Assembly (NCBI GenBank): GCA_018697195.1
Contig: JAGMWU010000137.1
Location: forward strand, 36,001 to 100,000
DNA length: 64,000 nucleotides
DNA from: Certhia americana
Taxonomy: Eukaryota > Chordata > Aves > Passeriformes > Certhiidae
Reading direction: 5' to 3'
The notes below the pieces were generated by a model that was not told the DNA's origin, made no database searches, and saw only the letters and a list, made by a program, of their open reading frames with translations. The position numbers and the translations under genes were made by a program. Of the stretch, positions 24,463-37,702 are shown one piece after another. Numbering within the stretch: the stretch's first letter is position 1; each line of letters opens with the position of its first letter.

Positions 24463-24537
24463 TGCCATTATTTTATTTTGGGGGAAACCAAGGCAGAGAC
24501 TTGCATAAGGGAACAGGCAGGCTGGGATTCAAGCCTT
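24463..24537 (+). mobile_element. MIR-like SINE fragment
   Basis: GGGGGAAACCAAGGCAGAGA, then CTTGCATAAGGGAACAGGCA and GGCTGGGATTCAAGCC, follows the order of the MIR core through the usual GGGATTCRAACC end. Confidence 0.5.
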
Positions 24538-25062
24538 TGCTGAGGGTTTTGGCTCTGCCCTGTTCCTCCTCTGGGCTCTCTCTCCCACCCATTAACTCCA
24601 ATGCCCTTCTGGCATCACTCTGGGCTTTGAGGAAAGAACAGGACAAAGCTGGGGAGCAAAAGCACCAGGCTGAGGTGACCAGTCAGAGTCTGGCACTGGA
24701 AATTGGAGAATCCCACAGGGCCCTTGGTCTTGTGCTCCAATTCATTCAAATTGGCTTCAATATGAACATAAATCCAAAGGGATCTTAGGCCAGGAGCCAG
24801 GCACAGGCTGGGGAGGAGGTCTCTTCCAGGGGCTGTGCCATTTGGCGTGCTGAGATGGGACCCAGTCCCCTCCTTAAGGGGCTTTACCCCCACCTGTCAT
24901 GTCTGTCCCAAGAGCCTGGCCCTAAACAAAAATATGGACACAAATTCCACATCCACAAATGAGGATGGGGACCCATAAACCACCAAAACTCTCCAAAATC
25001 TTGCTGAGCATCAGGACTGGGATGAAATGGGGCCACCCAGCTGTACCCTGGGAACACAAATG

Positions 25063-25135
25063 TCATAGAATCACAGAATCATCATGGTGGAAAGAGACCT
25101 TCAAGAGCACCCAGTCCAACTGTCCCCCAGTTTGG
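25063..25135 (-). mobile_element. CR1 LINE 3' end
   Basis: ATAGAATCACAGAATCATCA then GGTGGAAAGAGACCTTCAAG and CCCAGTCCAACTGTCCC is the reverse complement of a CR1 3' terminus with its ATTCTATG-type tail. Confidence 0.8.
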
Positions 25136-27179
25136 GGGACACATGGATGTGGCAGGACCCTGAGGCTCTCAGGGCCTGTGCTCCAGGGAGGGTCCCTGCC
25201 TTTGGAATGCTGTTCCAAGTGAGCTGGCGCTGGGAGTGTCTTGACAAGTTTTGCTGCTTTCTGGGGCATTTTCACACAGACTCAGCAAAATGATTTAGGG
25301 GGAAAAAAAAAAAAGACGTGTGAGAGAAATAAAAAAATCGCAGCTGCTCTGGCACACGCTCAAAATCCCAAAGAGTTTTTGACTGAAACGTGCCAAGGGG
25401 AAGAAAAATAATTCCAACAAAGTGAGAAGTAAAGTCCCCTTTGCCCCCAGTTTGCCCTCTGTCGTGAAGTGAGGGATCTTTCCCTGCCAATCCCAGGATC
25501 CAGAGCCTCTCCCTGCCTGCAGGGTCCCTGCCAGCCCCTCCTGCCGCCGGCCACGCTGGTCCCCTGCCAGCCCGAATGCAGCATTCCAGCACTGCCAGCT
25601 CCAGTGACAGCCCGAGAGGCTTTTGTCCCCGCTCAGGATGCAGCAGTGGGAGCCATGTGATGAGAGCAGGCTCCTGGTGCCCATTCATTTTTCCTAATGG
25701 GAGCCTCGATGAGCTCCTCGAAGGAGCCGCCAAATGCTCCCACCCCACATGGTCCTACAGAATTTGGGTTTTGGGGAGCCCACCAGGAGTCACTTTGGTG
25801 CTGGGCTGATGCCATGAGGGCTTGGGGGTGCCAGGGAGCCAGTCCTGGCTTGGCAGCCCAGACCCCCAGCCCCAAGTGCCCCTGAGCAGAGCCAGCCACA
25901 CCACAGGGACTGGGGACAGCGCTGTCCCCAAGGCTTGCCCCCAGGGCTGAGCTGGGGGTTTATTCTGTGCTGGAGAGAGGCTTTGTTTGCCCCAAACATC
26001 ACCGGAGGGGGACACTGCACAGCTGAAGGGCACAGTGCCCCATGGACACTGCTCTGTGTTGTCCCCTCTGTCCAGCCTGGAGCCACCCTCTCCCAGGGAT
26101 CTGCCGAGGTTGGACCAGGAGGTCCCATGGGCTCACTCTGACCTGTGTCACACCCAAATCACACCCAAAAATGCAGCTTCACCTCAGGTGTGCAGTCTGG
26201 CAGGACTCCAGCATGGAAAGCAGGGGACACAGCCCCACTGTGGGGTTTGGAGGACACAGGGAAGAGTGGCTGCCACCCCACAAGTGACATCTGTGACCTT
26301 CTGTGCACAGAGCTGGGTTTATTCCCCCTCTAAAGCCCATTTCCTCCAGCCCTCTCTGCCCTGATCCCAATGTCTCTGTGTCTGCACTTTAGATCTGTTC
26401 ATTTAGAGCACAAGTCCCTAAGGGGGGACAGTCCCACCTCGTGTTCCCTGCCAGAGCCCCGGGCGGGCAGCCCCACTCTGCACACACAGCCTGAGCCCGT
26501 GACTAAGCCCAGTTACTTTTAATAAATATTTGGTAATAACAATGGAAGTTTCTTTGGCCAGGAACCTGCTGTTCTGAACTGTGCCCAGCAGAAGCACCAT
26601 CAGGTGAAGGGTCTTCATCCAAGCAGGAGGGAGAGGGACCTTTCCCCTCTCACTGCCTGGGCTTCAAGCGACAGCAGTGCTGGGATCCTCATGTGCCCTT
26701 CCTTGCACTGCAACGCCTAAGTGAGCCCTCATGTCCGGGTCCAGGTGTTCCTTCTGGCACTGAAGTCATCCCAAGGTGACAAACACCACCAAAGGAGGAT
26801 TTCCTCCCTTTTTAAAGGGCCAATTCTGCAGAACCACCCAGCCCCAGCCGGTTTCAGCAGGAGCTTTGCAGGCTGAGCAGCCCTCAAGCCCCGCCTAACA
26901 TTTCCCTGCTCAGAGAAAGAGAAAGCAAATTTTCTCTGGTTTCCCAGCACAGGCTGCATTTCTCCTGCTGCACAACTTTGGCCACCCCAGATCCCATTTG
27001 CAAGGCCATCCCTTCATTGCTGGGGATCAGGGGGGCTTGCACAGCACCCAGATCCCTCCTATGTCCATGGTCATGGAACTGGGCACTGCCAGACATGGAG
27101 CTCGTGTCACCCTCCAGAGCTGCCCAGCCCTGCAGAGCAATGACTGAGGATTCACTGTCCACATAAGAAAGATATTGAG

Positions 27180-27645
27180 CCATTAGAGAGTGTCCAAAGT
27201 GGGCAAGAAAGATGAGGAAGGGTTGAGGGGAAGCCATGTGAGAAGTGGCTGAGGGCACTTGGCTCATTCAGCTGGGGCAGAGGAGACTGAGGGGAGGCTC
27301 CTCGGGGGCTGCAGCTCCTCCTGAGGGGAGGCAGAGGGGCAGGGGCTGAGCTCTGCTCTGGCACAGGGACAGCAGCCCAGGAATGGCTGGAGCTGTGTCA
27401 GGGCTTGGGATGGAGCTCAGGGAAAGGTTCTTCCCCCCGAGGGTGCTGGGCACTGCCCAGGCTCCCCAGGGAATGGTCCCAGCCCCGAGGCTGCCAGAGC
27501 TCCAGGAGCCTTTGGACACCACTCCCAGGGATGCTCAGGGTGGGATTGTTGTGGTGTCTGTGCAGGAACAGGGGCTGGACTGAACTGATGATCCCTGTGG
27601 ATCATCAACTCATTCTGTGGTTCCATGATTGTCCTGCTCATCCAC
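27180..27645 (+). mobile_element. CR1 LINE 3' part
   Basis: Nearly the same as the copy at 14600-15275: CACTTGGCTCATTCAGCTGG, GGGATGGAGCTCAGGGAAAG, GGAGCCTTTGGACACCACTC, then a GACTGATGATCC tail. Confidence 0.9.
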
Positions 27646-28227
27646 ACCAGGACAACCCTACGAGTGTGCCAAGCACACCCCAGCCCTGATAATAATAAGT
27701 GGACAAGAAGGGAAAATGTTGGGGGTAAAATCTGAGGTGATGATCTGTGAGTGCACCCCACAGCCCAGCCAGAAGCTCCCCAAAACCTCTGAGCTCAGGC
27801 AGCTTGGGGCAGCTGCATCTGGAGCATGAAATGTTCTGCTCCCCACTGCTTTTGGGTGGAGCAGGGGTCCCAACATGAGTCTTTCCCACCCCAGGGACTC
27901 TCCCAACCCCAAGCCTGTCATTCACTGTCCCCAGGCTGCTCCCAGCCCGGCTGTGGGCCTTTGGGGACACAGGTGGCTCTGCCATCCTGCCAGGCTGGGC
28001 AGGGCTGGGCAGCAGCAGCAAACCCTGGTGTGGATCCAAGGATCACAAGTGGGGAGGAGGGATAGGGGCTGGCAGCGACTCTGCTGTCGGTGTATCCTGG
28101 TACCTGCAGCACCTTCCTGGATTAGCAGGGCAAACAGAAACCACGCAGCTGCCAGGATGGGAAAATGAGCTGGGCAACGCTGGCCCCACAGGTCGAGGGG
28201 AACTAATCATCAGCTGTGGGGAACAAA

Positions 28228-28555
28228 TCCCAGAATCCCAGAATATCCTGAGCTGGAAGGGACCCACAGGGATCATCAGTCCAGCCCCTGTCCCTGCACA
28301 CACACCCCAACAATTCCCCCCTGAGCATCCCTGGGAGCGGTGTCCAAAGGCTCCTGGAGCTCTGGCAGCCTCGGGGCTGGGACCATTCCCTGGGGAGCCT
28401 GGGCAGTGCCCAGCACCCTCGGGGGGAAGAACCTTTCCCTGAGCTCCATCCCAAGCCCTGACACAGCTCCAGCCGTTCCTGGGGTGCTGTCCCTGTGCCA
28501 GAGCAGAGCTCAGCCCCTGAGGAGCCTCCCCTCAGTCTCTGCTCCAGCTCGTACA
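28228..28555 (-). mobile_element. CR1 LINE 3' part
   Basis: Reverse complement of the same subfamily as at 27180: starts CCCAGAATATCCTGAGCTGG and runs through GGATCATCAGTCCAGCCCCT, CTCCTGGAGCTCTGGCAGCC and CCTTTCCCTGAGCTCCATCC. Confidence 0.9.
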
Positions 28556-30164
28556 GATGAGAACCAGTGGAACAGTGTTTTTTTTCCAGGTGATTCCTGT
28601 CTCACCAGGTCCCAGGTCTCTTCCCCATCCCTGAACAAGCTCAGGGATCCATGTGCTGCCGTTCTCGGTGGGATCCCAGCGCTCCTCCACCCGAGGGGAG
28701 CTGGGGGCGGCCACTCCGCTGCCTCCCCGCGAGGAAATTGCTCCTGATGGAATCCAGCCCACATTCCCTGAGCCGCAGCGTGCGGAAGGAACGCGCTGCC
28801 ACCCCCGTCTCCCTCGCCCTCCCTCCTGCCTTTATCTGCGAGTGGCATCGAATCCTTCCAGCAGCTCCCAGCTCCTTTTCAAATACCATTAGAGCTGCTT
28901 TGCTGGCGATAAGAATTCCAGGCACGGACGGCAAACACGGCATTTGCACCTTCCTGATGGAAATGTCCCCGTGTCCCCGTGTCACCGCGACCCGCAGACA
29001 GAGCAGGTTCAAACCCCCTTCCTTCACCAGCTTGGCCTCATCGGCTCCCAGCTCAGGGAGCTGCTGGTTCCTGCCCAGGGATGGGGCCCTTGCAGAATGG
29101 TTGGGGCCCCCTGTCCCCAGGGAATCTGAACAGGACTGCATGGCAATAAAACCCCCAAATCCATGCCTGTCTCTGCTCTGGGATGGCCCTGGCCAGGTTC
29201 TCACCCTGGGATGGCTCAGGAATGGCTCACTGGACTCAGGGCAGGAGGGATCTCACTGGGGCCACCAGGCAGGGACATCCCACTCAGCCTCTCCTGGTGG
29301 TTCCCTCCCAGCTGGCAGTGTGTCTGACCCGCCGGTCACTCCTCAAGGTGTTGGAAAAAAAAGCTGCCACTTGGCATGAGTGGCTCAGGGCCACGTCCCC
29401 AGTCCCCACCAGGACTGTCCCCTTGCTGGGAAAGAAGGGACTTTTCCTGCTGGGAAAGAAGGGACTCACAGCACCAAAGTGGCGAAGGAGAGCACCCCAG
29501 TGTGGGCTCAGTGACCTCTCAGCAGGAGCTGCCCAGCCCCCTACCTGTGCCCTGGTGTAGCTGGCAGGTGACAGTGGTGACAACGCACTGTCCCTTTGCT
29601 TGCTGGAGGCTCTCAAGGTTTCTCCCCCCCTCTGCTGTGCCCTCTGTTTTGGGGAATGTGCCCTTCCCAGTCCCTTTCCTTCGTCAGGCTCATGCTGAGG
29701 CAAGGAGGTGCCAATTCCCCAAATTCTGCTTCTTCCCTGTCTTCGCATGGGTCATGTCCAGAATATGAACTAAAGCAGCAAAGGAAGGAACTCCCCCGTC
29801 CCCATCTTTTCTTGCTCTCCCCAGTCCAGCACATGGGGTCCTGGGTTTTTTTGCTGCCTACTCTTGCTCCACGTCCTTGGAGTGGGATGGGAACTGTTAG
29901 GTTGAAAGGCAAATTATGCTGGGATGCAGTGATGGCAGAGCTGATTCATCAGCCGGGGGGGGTCTACAAGGTCTAATTTGGGAGGGAAGATCGCTGACGA
30001 ATCCTTCAGTAACCAAGAAGCCTTAGGAAACTTTTCCTGGCTGAACACATTATTAATTTCCCTGCCCATCCAAGAGCTTGGACAGGGAGGCTGCCATGGT
30101 TAGGGAAAGGGTTTTAAACAGGAAATGTGTTTGCAGGAAACAGCTTCAAACTTGCTGGATCATC

Positions 30165-30222
30165 ATTAATGGTTGGACTCCGTGATCTCACTGATCTTTT
30201 CCAACTTTAATGGTTCCATGGT
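30165..30222 (+). mobile_element. Short CR1 3' end (weak)
   Basis: GGTTGGACTCCGTGATCTCA then TCTTTTCCAACTTTAATGGT resembles a CR1 3' terminus. Only about 55 bp can be matched. Confidence 0.5.
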
Positions 30223-31889
30223 TTCTCTCCTGGTGTTGGTCCCTGGGGGCTTTGGCCAACACCAGGATGAAGATAGTTTCTCCCCTAGGGAATACAGCTG
30301 TTCCCAGATATTGTGAGTCTCTTCTGAAGCTCCACAGTGCTGGATATGTTTTTCCTGCCAGAACAACCCTCATTCCTTGTGCCCTCCACAGGGACCAGGA
30401 GCAGGTTCCAGAATGTTCTGACTTCTCTGATGCTGAACAGAGATGAACGTGCTGAATGTGGCACTAGGGCATGAAGGAATTTCTCCAGCTTGATCCTTTT
30501 GGGAATTGGCTCAGGCTGTCAGCTGCCAGGCAGGCAATTCCAGCCCCTCTGGCAGCTTTGGGGGCTAGAGCAATCACTCAGGGCTGGGCTCTGGGCACTC
30601 TTTGCTGTTCCCACATCCCATGGGGGGCCCTGGAGTGGGGGGACTGTGATGGAATGGGGCTGTCAGGAGGATTTTGGGGAGCTGTCAGTGCTGGAGGTGA
30701 GAACAGGCCTGGCACCCAGCCAACATTATTACTGTCTCACTTCTACAGGCAACAAATCCACCCACGTCCTCCCTGGAAGGAAAACTAGTTTGGAAATAAG
30801 ACCTGTACCTGGCACAGGGATCCAGAGATGCTGTCCTGGTGCATATCCCTGCACCCCATGGCCTTGGCAGGATGTGCAGCAGTGCCCAAGGGTCCACAGT
30901 TCCATTGTGACCATCCCCATCATCCTGTCCCTGCTCATCATTCCAGCAGCAGCTCCTGGATCCTTGGGTATGTGAGAGGGGTGGAGGTCACTGTGCCCTA
31001 CCTCACTCTGTGAATTATTAATCCAGCAGGAGACACCTTGGACTGGAAAACCTTCCCCACCAGCCATCCCCCAGCAGGCAGGAACACTGGAAATGGGTTT
31101 TCCAGGCTGGGTGAACTGGCCAGGGACTGAGTCACCTGGACCATACATGGTCCAGCCTGTCTGGTGTCCTGTCCCTGCTCCACCCTGAGTCATGTGGAAT
31201 TCAGTGCTGCCCTTGTTCTGCTCCAGTTTCTCTGCACTGCCCTGGGGTAAATCCTGGACCAAACTTTGGGTCCTCCAGGGACAGGCCTGAGCACAGGGTG
31301 GGGGTGCAGCAGAGCAGAGGGTGCTCCCAGGGGCCCCAAGCCAAGGTCCCAGCATGGGATCCTGGCATGGGGGTTCAGCAGGGGAGAGACAGACTCAGCT
31401 CCCTCAGGCTAATGCTCTCCCCTGCCAGCCCCCAGCCTCATCTGCACTATCCAAGCATCCCACTGAGTATTTCACTCCCACATCCCACCCCAGCATCCTG
31501 CAGAGGAGGGAGGAGGAAGGGCAGCTTGAGGCTCCAGGCTGGCATGGCTTGTGCCACCTCACCTCCACTGACAGCTCCGGCCACCCCAGTGACCCCAACG
31601 TGTCTGTTGTCCTCCTGTCACTCTGTATTTGTGTCCCTGCTCCCTGCAGGCTGTTCCCAGCCTCCTCTGTGGGGAACAGCCAGGGCTGCAGGCAACAGGA
31701 AGCTACTGCTGACTTTTGTGTTTTCCCAAGCCATCAGCTTTGGTGGTGTCTTCTAAACAGATTAAACTTAGATCCCAGCCCCAAGGTCAGCTCATGGAGA
31801 TGCTGGGAGGCAGAAAAGGGGTTTTGGGTTTTTTTTCTGAGTCTGGGAAGCAGGTGGGAATTTTGTATACTGGGGATGAGAAGGCATGG

Positions 31890-32048
31890 GCTCTCTGAGA
31901 AGCTGTGTCTACTCCTGGACTCTGGAAGTGTCCAAGGCCAGATTGGATGGGGCTTGGTGCACCCAGGGAGAGCAGAAGGTGTCCCTGCCCATGGCAGGGG
32001 TGGAATGGGATGATCTCTAATGTTCTTTCCAATCCAACCATTCAGTGA
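31890..32048 (+). mobile_element. CR1 LINE 3' fragment
   Basis: CCAAGGCCAGATTGGATGGG, GTCCCTGCCCATGGCAGGGG, then GGAATGGGATGATCTCTAAT and TTCCAATCCAACCATTCAG at the end. Confidence 0.85.
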
Positions 32049-32754
32049 TTAGTGGAGATCTGATCCTTGGCTCTGAAAGGTGCAGAGATGCTGATGCTAG
32101 AGCTACCTGTTGAAGGGTGTTGAAGGTGTTTGTGGGGGGCAGCACCTCTGCTCAGATCACAGGAGCCTGGGGCACACATCTACATCAGCCACAGGCTGGT
32201 GACATTGAGCTGAGCTGTGCCTGCTCCCCCTCACAGGGCCTGGGCCACCTTCAGGCTCTGCTCCACCTCAATGCCCCTTCATGAAAAACATCCCCTCACT
32301 CAGCCCTGTCCCTTCCCATAAACCTCCCTAAGACTTCATCCACTGAAGCCCTGGACCTCCTGGAAGCCTCCAAATGTCTCTCCCTGAGAGGAAGACAGGT
32401 GGGTGCTGAGGTGCATCCAAGGCAGCATCTCAGAGCTCCCCTCGTCTGACAAAAACAGCTAAATCTTTGTTAAACTTTGGGAGTAACAGCACCATCACAC
32501 CACTGCTGTCATTAATCCTTGCTAATTGTTTCTATAATTAAAAGCCCCATTGTGTCTTGTCTCTCTCCAACATGATTTATCATACAGGGAGCACTCTTGC
32601 ATGAATGATGCACGGCTGGTGGGAGGACATCTGCTCTGGGCTGCCTGCATGGAGGGGAAATGCATGGGGGCTGCTCCCTCCCCCAGCCCTTGTGTGCACC
32701 TCAGCCTCTTCAAGCCCAGGATGAAATCCCCATCCCCGAGACACCCCTTGGCTT

Positions 32755-32955
32755 CCTGGACACCAGGGAAAGGTTCTACCCCCAGATGTTGGGCACTGAA
32801 CAGGGAATGGTCCTGGCCCCGAGGCTGCCAGAGCTCCAGGAGCCTTTGGACACCGCTGCCAGGGATGCTCAGGGGGGAATTGTTGGGGTGTGTGTGCAGG
32901 GACAGGGGCTGGACTGATGATCCCTGAGGGTCCATTCCCATTAGGAGCTTTTATG
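32755..32955 (+). mobile_element. CR1 LINE 3' fragment
   Basis: GGGAATGGTCCTGGCCCCGA, GGCTGCCAGAGCTCCAGGAG, CCTTTGGACACCGCTGCCAG, then GGGGCTGGACTGATGATCCC. It has a small internal deletion relative to the 27180 copy after GTTGGGCACTG. Confidence 0.9.
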
Positions 32956-33391
32956 ACTGATCAACATCAGGAATGGGATCGTTTAAATCCTTTATGCAAA
33001 GTCCCTGGCCTTTGATCCCCAAGTGAGACAGACCCAAGACAGAACTCACTCCTGAGTGAAAGCAGCAAAAGAGGAGCCCCCTCCTTCCCTGAGAGTGTGG
33101 GAGGGCTGGGGTTGGTGTCAGCAGATCACGCTCTGCCTCTGCTGGGAACTGCATTAAAAACCTGAAACCAGGTGGGAGGAGCTGCTCATTGCTGGTGATG
33201 AACTCTCGTTCATCGCTCCTTAGATTCGTTCCCTCTTTTGGAGACTCTGGGGCCTGTGAGGGGCTTGGCTGGAAAGTGCAGCAGGAGATTCAAACCAGGA
33301 CAGTTCCATGGCTGGTGTGGGCATGAAGCCTCCTTAGCTGGAGGCTGCTCCTGATAAGGCATTTTTGGTGATAAAGCTGGGAGTTGGAAGT

Positions 33392-33482
33392 CACAGAATC
33401 TGTAAGGTTGAAAAACCCCTCTGAGATCATCAAGTCCAACCACTGCCAGGCCCACCTGTGTCACCAAATGCCACAGATCTGG
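33392..33482 (-). mobile_element. CR1 LINE 3' end
   Basis: TCACAGAATCTGTAAGGTTG followed by GATCATCAAGTCCAACCACT is the reverse complement of a CR1 terminus. Confidence 0.75.
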
Positions 33483-33867
33483 TCATTTGCCAGTCCCTGA
33501 GGTCCCAGCAGTGCCCACTGAACTCTGCAGGGATGGGGCAAGTGCTGGGAGCAGCAATGGCATCAAGGGGGTGATGCTGAGCCAGCCTGGTGACAGAGCA
33601 GTGACCTGCAGCCTCTCCTGCCTCTCCATGCTGCCTCAGTGTCCCCTTCCCAGGGCTGGGATGTGGGGACACAGCAGGAGCACGAGTCACCTGCTGTTGG
33701 CAGAGAAGCATCCACAGCTCTCAGGGAGGTCCCTGGGGAGAAGGGGGTGTCACAGCAAGGAAGGGACAGGTGACAATCTACACTCCCACCCTGTTTGGTG
33801 CCCTGAACCAGCCATAGGTGCCTCTTCTCCTGCAGGCAGATCCAGAGCCAAGAAACTCAGTGCAACC

Positions 33868-34145
33868 ATGGAATGGTTTGGGTTGGAAGGGACTTTTAAG
33901 ACCATCCTGTTCCACCCCATGCTGTGGCCAGGGACATCTCCCACTGTCCCAGGCTGCTCCAAGCCCCAATGTCCAACCTGGCCTTGGACACTGCCAGGGA
34001 TCCAGGGGCAGCCACAGCTGCTCTGGGCACCCTGTGCCAGGGCCTGCCCACCCTCCCAGGGAACAATTCCTGCCCAATATCCCATCTAAACTTCCTCTGT
34101 TTTAGTTTAAAACCATTCCCCTGTCACTACGTACTCTTTTAAATA
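33868..34145 (-). mobile_element. CR1 LINE 3' fragment
   Basis: CCATGGAATGGTTTGGGTTG, CCCACTGTCCCAGGCTGCTC, CAGCCACAGCTGCTCTGGGC, then TCCTGCCCAATATCCCATCT: antisense CR1 in the usual order. Confidence 0.9.
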
Positions 34146-36424
34146 ACCTTTCTCCTGACTGGCCCATCCTTGACCCCTGGGGTCTCCTCTGCACCCCCCA
34201 CCTGAAGGTCTCTTGAGGGCACAGGATGTCCCACACCGGCACCAGCAGCTTGACTCACTGGCACTGACCTCATCCCTCCTTCCCTCTGTGGGGTGGGGAA
34301 CCATCCATAGCTCCCAGGCTCCCCTGTCACCTCCCATTTTTCTAAGCTAATATCTTGCAGCATCTTTAAACGAAATATGAACAAAACCAGTGAGTTTTGG
34401 GGAGCACATGGCTGAGGTTAATGAGACCTGAAAATGCCTCTGCCTTGTGGGGTGAGTCACACCTAATGTATGTGCATATTAATGCTGCCCTTCCCAGCTG
34501 TGCTTCCAAGAGCTTTCACTGGGCTTGAGCTGGAAAGACACTGGGAGAGAGGCACAGCTCAGCTCCCTGCTCTGCTCAACAGGACTATTTGCGGGGGGGG
34601 GCCTGGCCTGCTGGATATTGCTTTTCCCTCATTTTTCCATCCCTTTTCCCTCACTTTTCCCACAGTGTGACACACGATGAGTCTCCAGGCCTCAGCTGGA
34701 TGCCAGCCCAGCCATGGCATCTGCTGTAGCACCAGCTCCTCCGCACCACCCAACTGTGACCAACAGCTTGGAGACGCCAACAAGGGCAGCGGCACAGATA
34801 TGGGCTCAGAGTGTTTGGAAAACGTCAACATTCACAGCACTCACCAGCCAAAAATAACTGAGCTGGGAATTGGGCACCTCTGAGGGGATAGTTTCGTGTC
34901 CAGAGATGCTGGTGATGGCCAGAGTGCTCTGTCACTGCTGTCACCATCTGCTCCCAGTTACACACCTGGCTGGAGCCCTCATCAGGGGCAAAATGCTGCT
35001 TAGCTGGTCCAAGTCATCTTTGTGCTCCCAAATTCAGATAATCCACACGGAGCAGGGTCAGCCCTGATGCAAATTCCTCCCTGGCATCTGCAACCCCAAA
35101 GGGCAACTCGAGACACAGGGCTGCTCTCTCTCATGTCCCTGAGCAGAGCAGAGCCAGCGCCTGCCCTGTCCCAGCCCACCCCTGTGCTGCGTCCCTAAAA
35201 AGGCACAAAATCACTCCCCAGGCACCCAGGACTGGGACCTCACCCTAAATCTGTGTTACATTGGGAGTTGAGCAGATGTGGGCACAGATGTTTGCCCCTG
35301 CCCCAGCAGCTGGAGCTCCCCATGGGCTGGGGCTGGTCCTGGGGACACATCACAGCCTCCCTCATTCCTGCCGCGGTCATGGGGGAAGATAAAGCTGGGG
35401 TTATTACTGAGAGCTGTCACTAGCTGCAGGCAGGAACCTCACACAGGTGACAGCACCGGGAGGGGTTGGATCATCACTGGAGGCTGAGTAGGACACATAG
35501 AGAGACCCCAGATTGCCCCAATCCTGTGAGGATGCAGTTGTCCGGCCCTGAGAGCTCCCGAAGTTTTCAAGGAATGGCAGAAGTGCCTGCCTGCTCCTCC
35601 TGCTGGTGGCTCTACTGGTTTTACTGGGAGCACGCCAGGCACAGGGGTTCCCAGTCTCCTACTTTATTTTCCACACTGTGGGAACAGCCGGGCACAGAAG
35701 GTGGGGCTGGAAGAGGCAGGGGCTGGGTTCAGGGGTTGCTCAGTGCGGGTCCCTCACTGCTGGATGGTGGATTTGAGGATGAATTCCTCCAGGAATAACT
35801 CCTTGAGGGGCAGGAGACTGAACAGGAAAGAGAAACCTAGCAAGAAGCATTGTGGCTTCACGGTTTCCCAAAACAGGGGAAAATTTTCTAATTAAAATCA
35901 TGACCCATAAAGAGGATTTTGCTGGAAATGATGGCTTTGAATCCCTTTTTGCTAGGAAAGAAACTCCTACATTCTAACATTAGATCTCACAGTTGATATT
36001 TAACCTCACAATATCCAGCATGCCCAGGGTGTAGCTGAACACTTCCCCCCTCCCACAGCCCCCCTGTACCCCAGGAATCACCTTAAAGGACAGACTGGAG
36101 CAATTTGTCCTCTGCTCTTCATAGGAAGGAGCAAACTGCTCCTTCCAGCCCTGGGGCAGGGTTGGAATGGGGCTCCTGCCCCTCTCAATTATCAGCCTTG
36201 ACAGCGGCAGAGATTGCTGCTCCCCCCTGGCTGAGCACAGCCTGCCTAATCCATCGCTCCAGCCTCATTAGGCTCTGGCCAGGGCACAGATCCAGCAGCC
36301 CGAGAAGAGAAGATGCTAAGGAGCCCCAGCCCCGGGGGACCCCCTGCCACCCCCTGTCCCTGCCTGTCCCAGCCCTGGGACCCCCCAGCCCGCCCTGCTG
36401 CCCATGCCAGGCCCAAGGTAACCG

Positions 36425-36500
36425 CCCCCGGCTCCTAATTGGATTTGTTTCTGCTAATTATGATCGTTTTCGCCTCAATTAAGCCATTTGCTTCCCGCAA
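36425..36500. promoter_or_regulatory. Homeodomain-site-rich patch, possible conserved enhancer
   Basis: In about 60 bp there are CTCCTAATTGGATTTG, CTGCTAATTATGATCG and CTCAATTAAGCC. The dense, unbroken TAATT words look unlike the GC-rich flanks and unlike any repeat in the window. Enhancer function is inferred. Confidence 0.3.
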
Positions 36501-37429
36501 AGCTCCCTCCACACAGGTCTGAGCCCTTTGCAGGCTGCTTGGGCCTCGTGTCCTCCCCGACTGTCAGGGTCACTTTTGCTCATCACTCAGGCTCCCTCAA
36601 GGTCCACACTCACCTCCTCATCCCCCAAACCCACCCTCAATTTCTGTCCCTCTCCCCATTCCCCCTCCTTCCCATCCTCCCAGAGCACCTGCCTTGCTCT
36701 TTGGTGGCCCTTGCCAAGGACATGGAGCTGGCCCTGGTGTCACCCTCAAAGCCACCAAGAACGAGCAGGCCCTGGAGGCCAGGAGGGTGCAGAGCTCAGC
36801 TCTGGGACCCACATCCTGCGTGATTCCACCATCCCAACCCTCCAGCCTGCAGGAAGAGCTGGGAAAGGTCGTGGCTGAAGATTTCCAGAGGGAGAAGAGG
36901 TGGAGGGAGGGAATCTGCTCCTCAGCAGGGACTAGGGGGAAAGGTGAAGGGGAATCACACAAAATCTGGGCCTGGATGATGCCCAGGGCTGTGCCCAGGG
37001 GCAGCAGAGGCTCAGCTGGGCACATCCCACAGCCTTTGCCTAGAAAAAAAGATGTCAAGGAGGGCTCAGTGCATCTCCATGCAAGCAGAATTCAATAATC
37101 TGCTCCATTAGGCTGCTCCTGGCACCCTCCAACACCAAACCAAACAGCCATCCTGTGTCCTATCTCTTCACACTTAAGGGAAAAACAGGCAAGAAACCTC
37201 ACAGGCCAGGGAGGAAGAACAGAAAAGAGGAGAGGGAGGGAAGGGATGCTCAGAGGGACTTCATGGACTGGGCAGGACAGACTCTCCATCCCTGCCCTGC
37301 TTCACCCAGACTTCACCCAGGAGAGGGGCCAAAAGTCCCCAAAGCATCACCCAGAACCCATCCCATGGCTGCAGCCATGGCCCCAACAGCCTTTTAGCCC
37401 CAAACCTGCACTTCTAGGATGTACCAGTC

Positions 37430-37702
37430 TCACCCTTCTGCGAAGGGATCTGGCTCACTTGCACACAGCATTTTGAGCAGCTCAGTGATAATACCCCTGA
37501 GGCCCCCAACAGCCAGTGCCACCCTCGGGCACCCCCCAGGTGATGGGGCACCACTCCAGGCTGAGCCTTCACCCACTGAAGGGCCATCATCCCACTCCTC
37601 CTCATAAATGGCCACCACACACCTCCTGGGGCTGGGCTCAGGGATGACCTTGGCATCAAGCAGCTCTTGCAGCTGCTTCTCCAAGACATTTGCTTCCTCC
37701 AT
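37430..37702 (-). other. Open frame of unknown status, possible orphan exon
   Basis: A 90-codon minus-strand frame starts MEEANVLEKQLQELLDAKV. Its first 27 residues look protein-like (amphipathic, EKQLQELLDAKVIPEPSP), and a GAG/GTGTGT donor-like signal follows after SPRR. Upstream is a pyrimidine-rich CCTCCTCTGCTGAG. The rest of the frame is low-complexity. It lies about 1.9 kb beyond the poly(A) signal of the minus-strand gene at 39.56-42.18 kb, so it is probably not part of it. No family is recognised; chance is quite possible. Confidence 0.2.

Noticed and set aside
28651..29379. 242-codon plus-strand frame
   Set aside because: No family features, Ser/Pro-rich, overlapped by other frames; a conserved non-coding stretch around 28850-28980 remains possible but unsupported.
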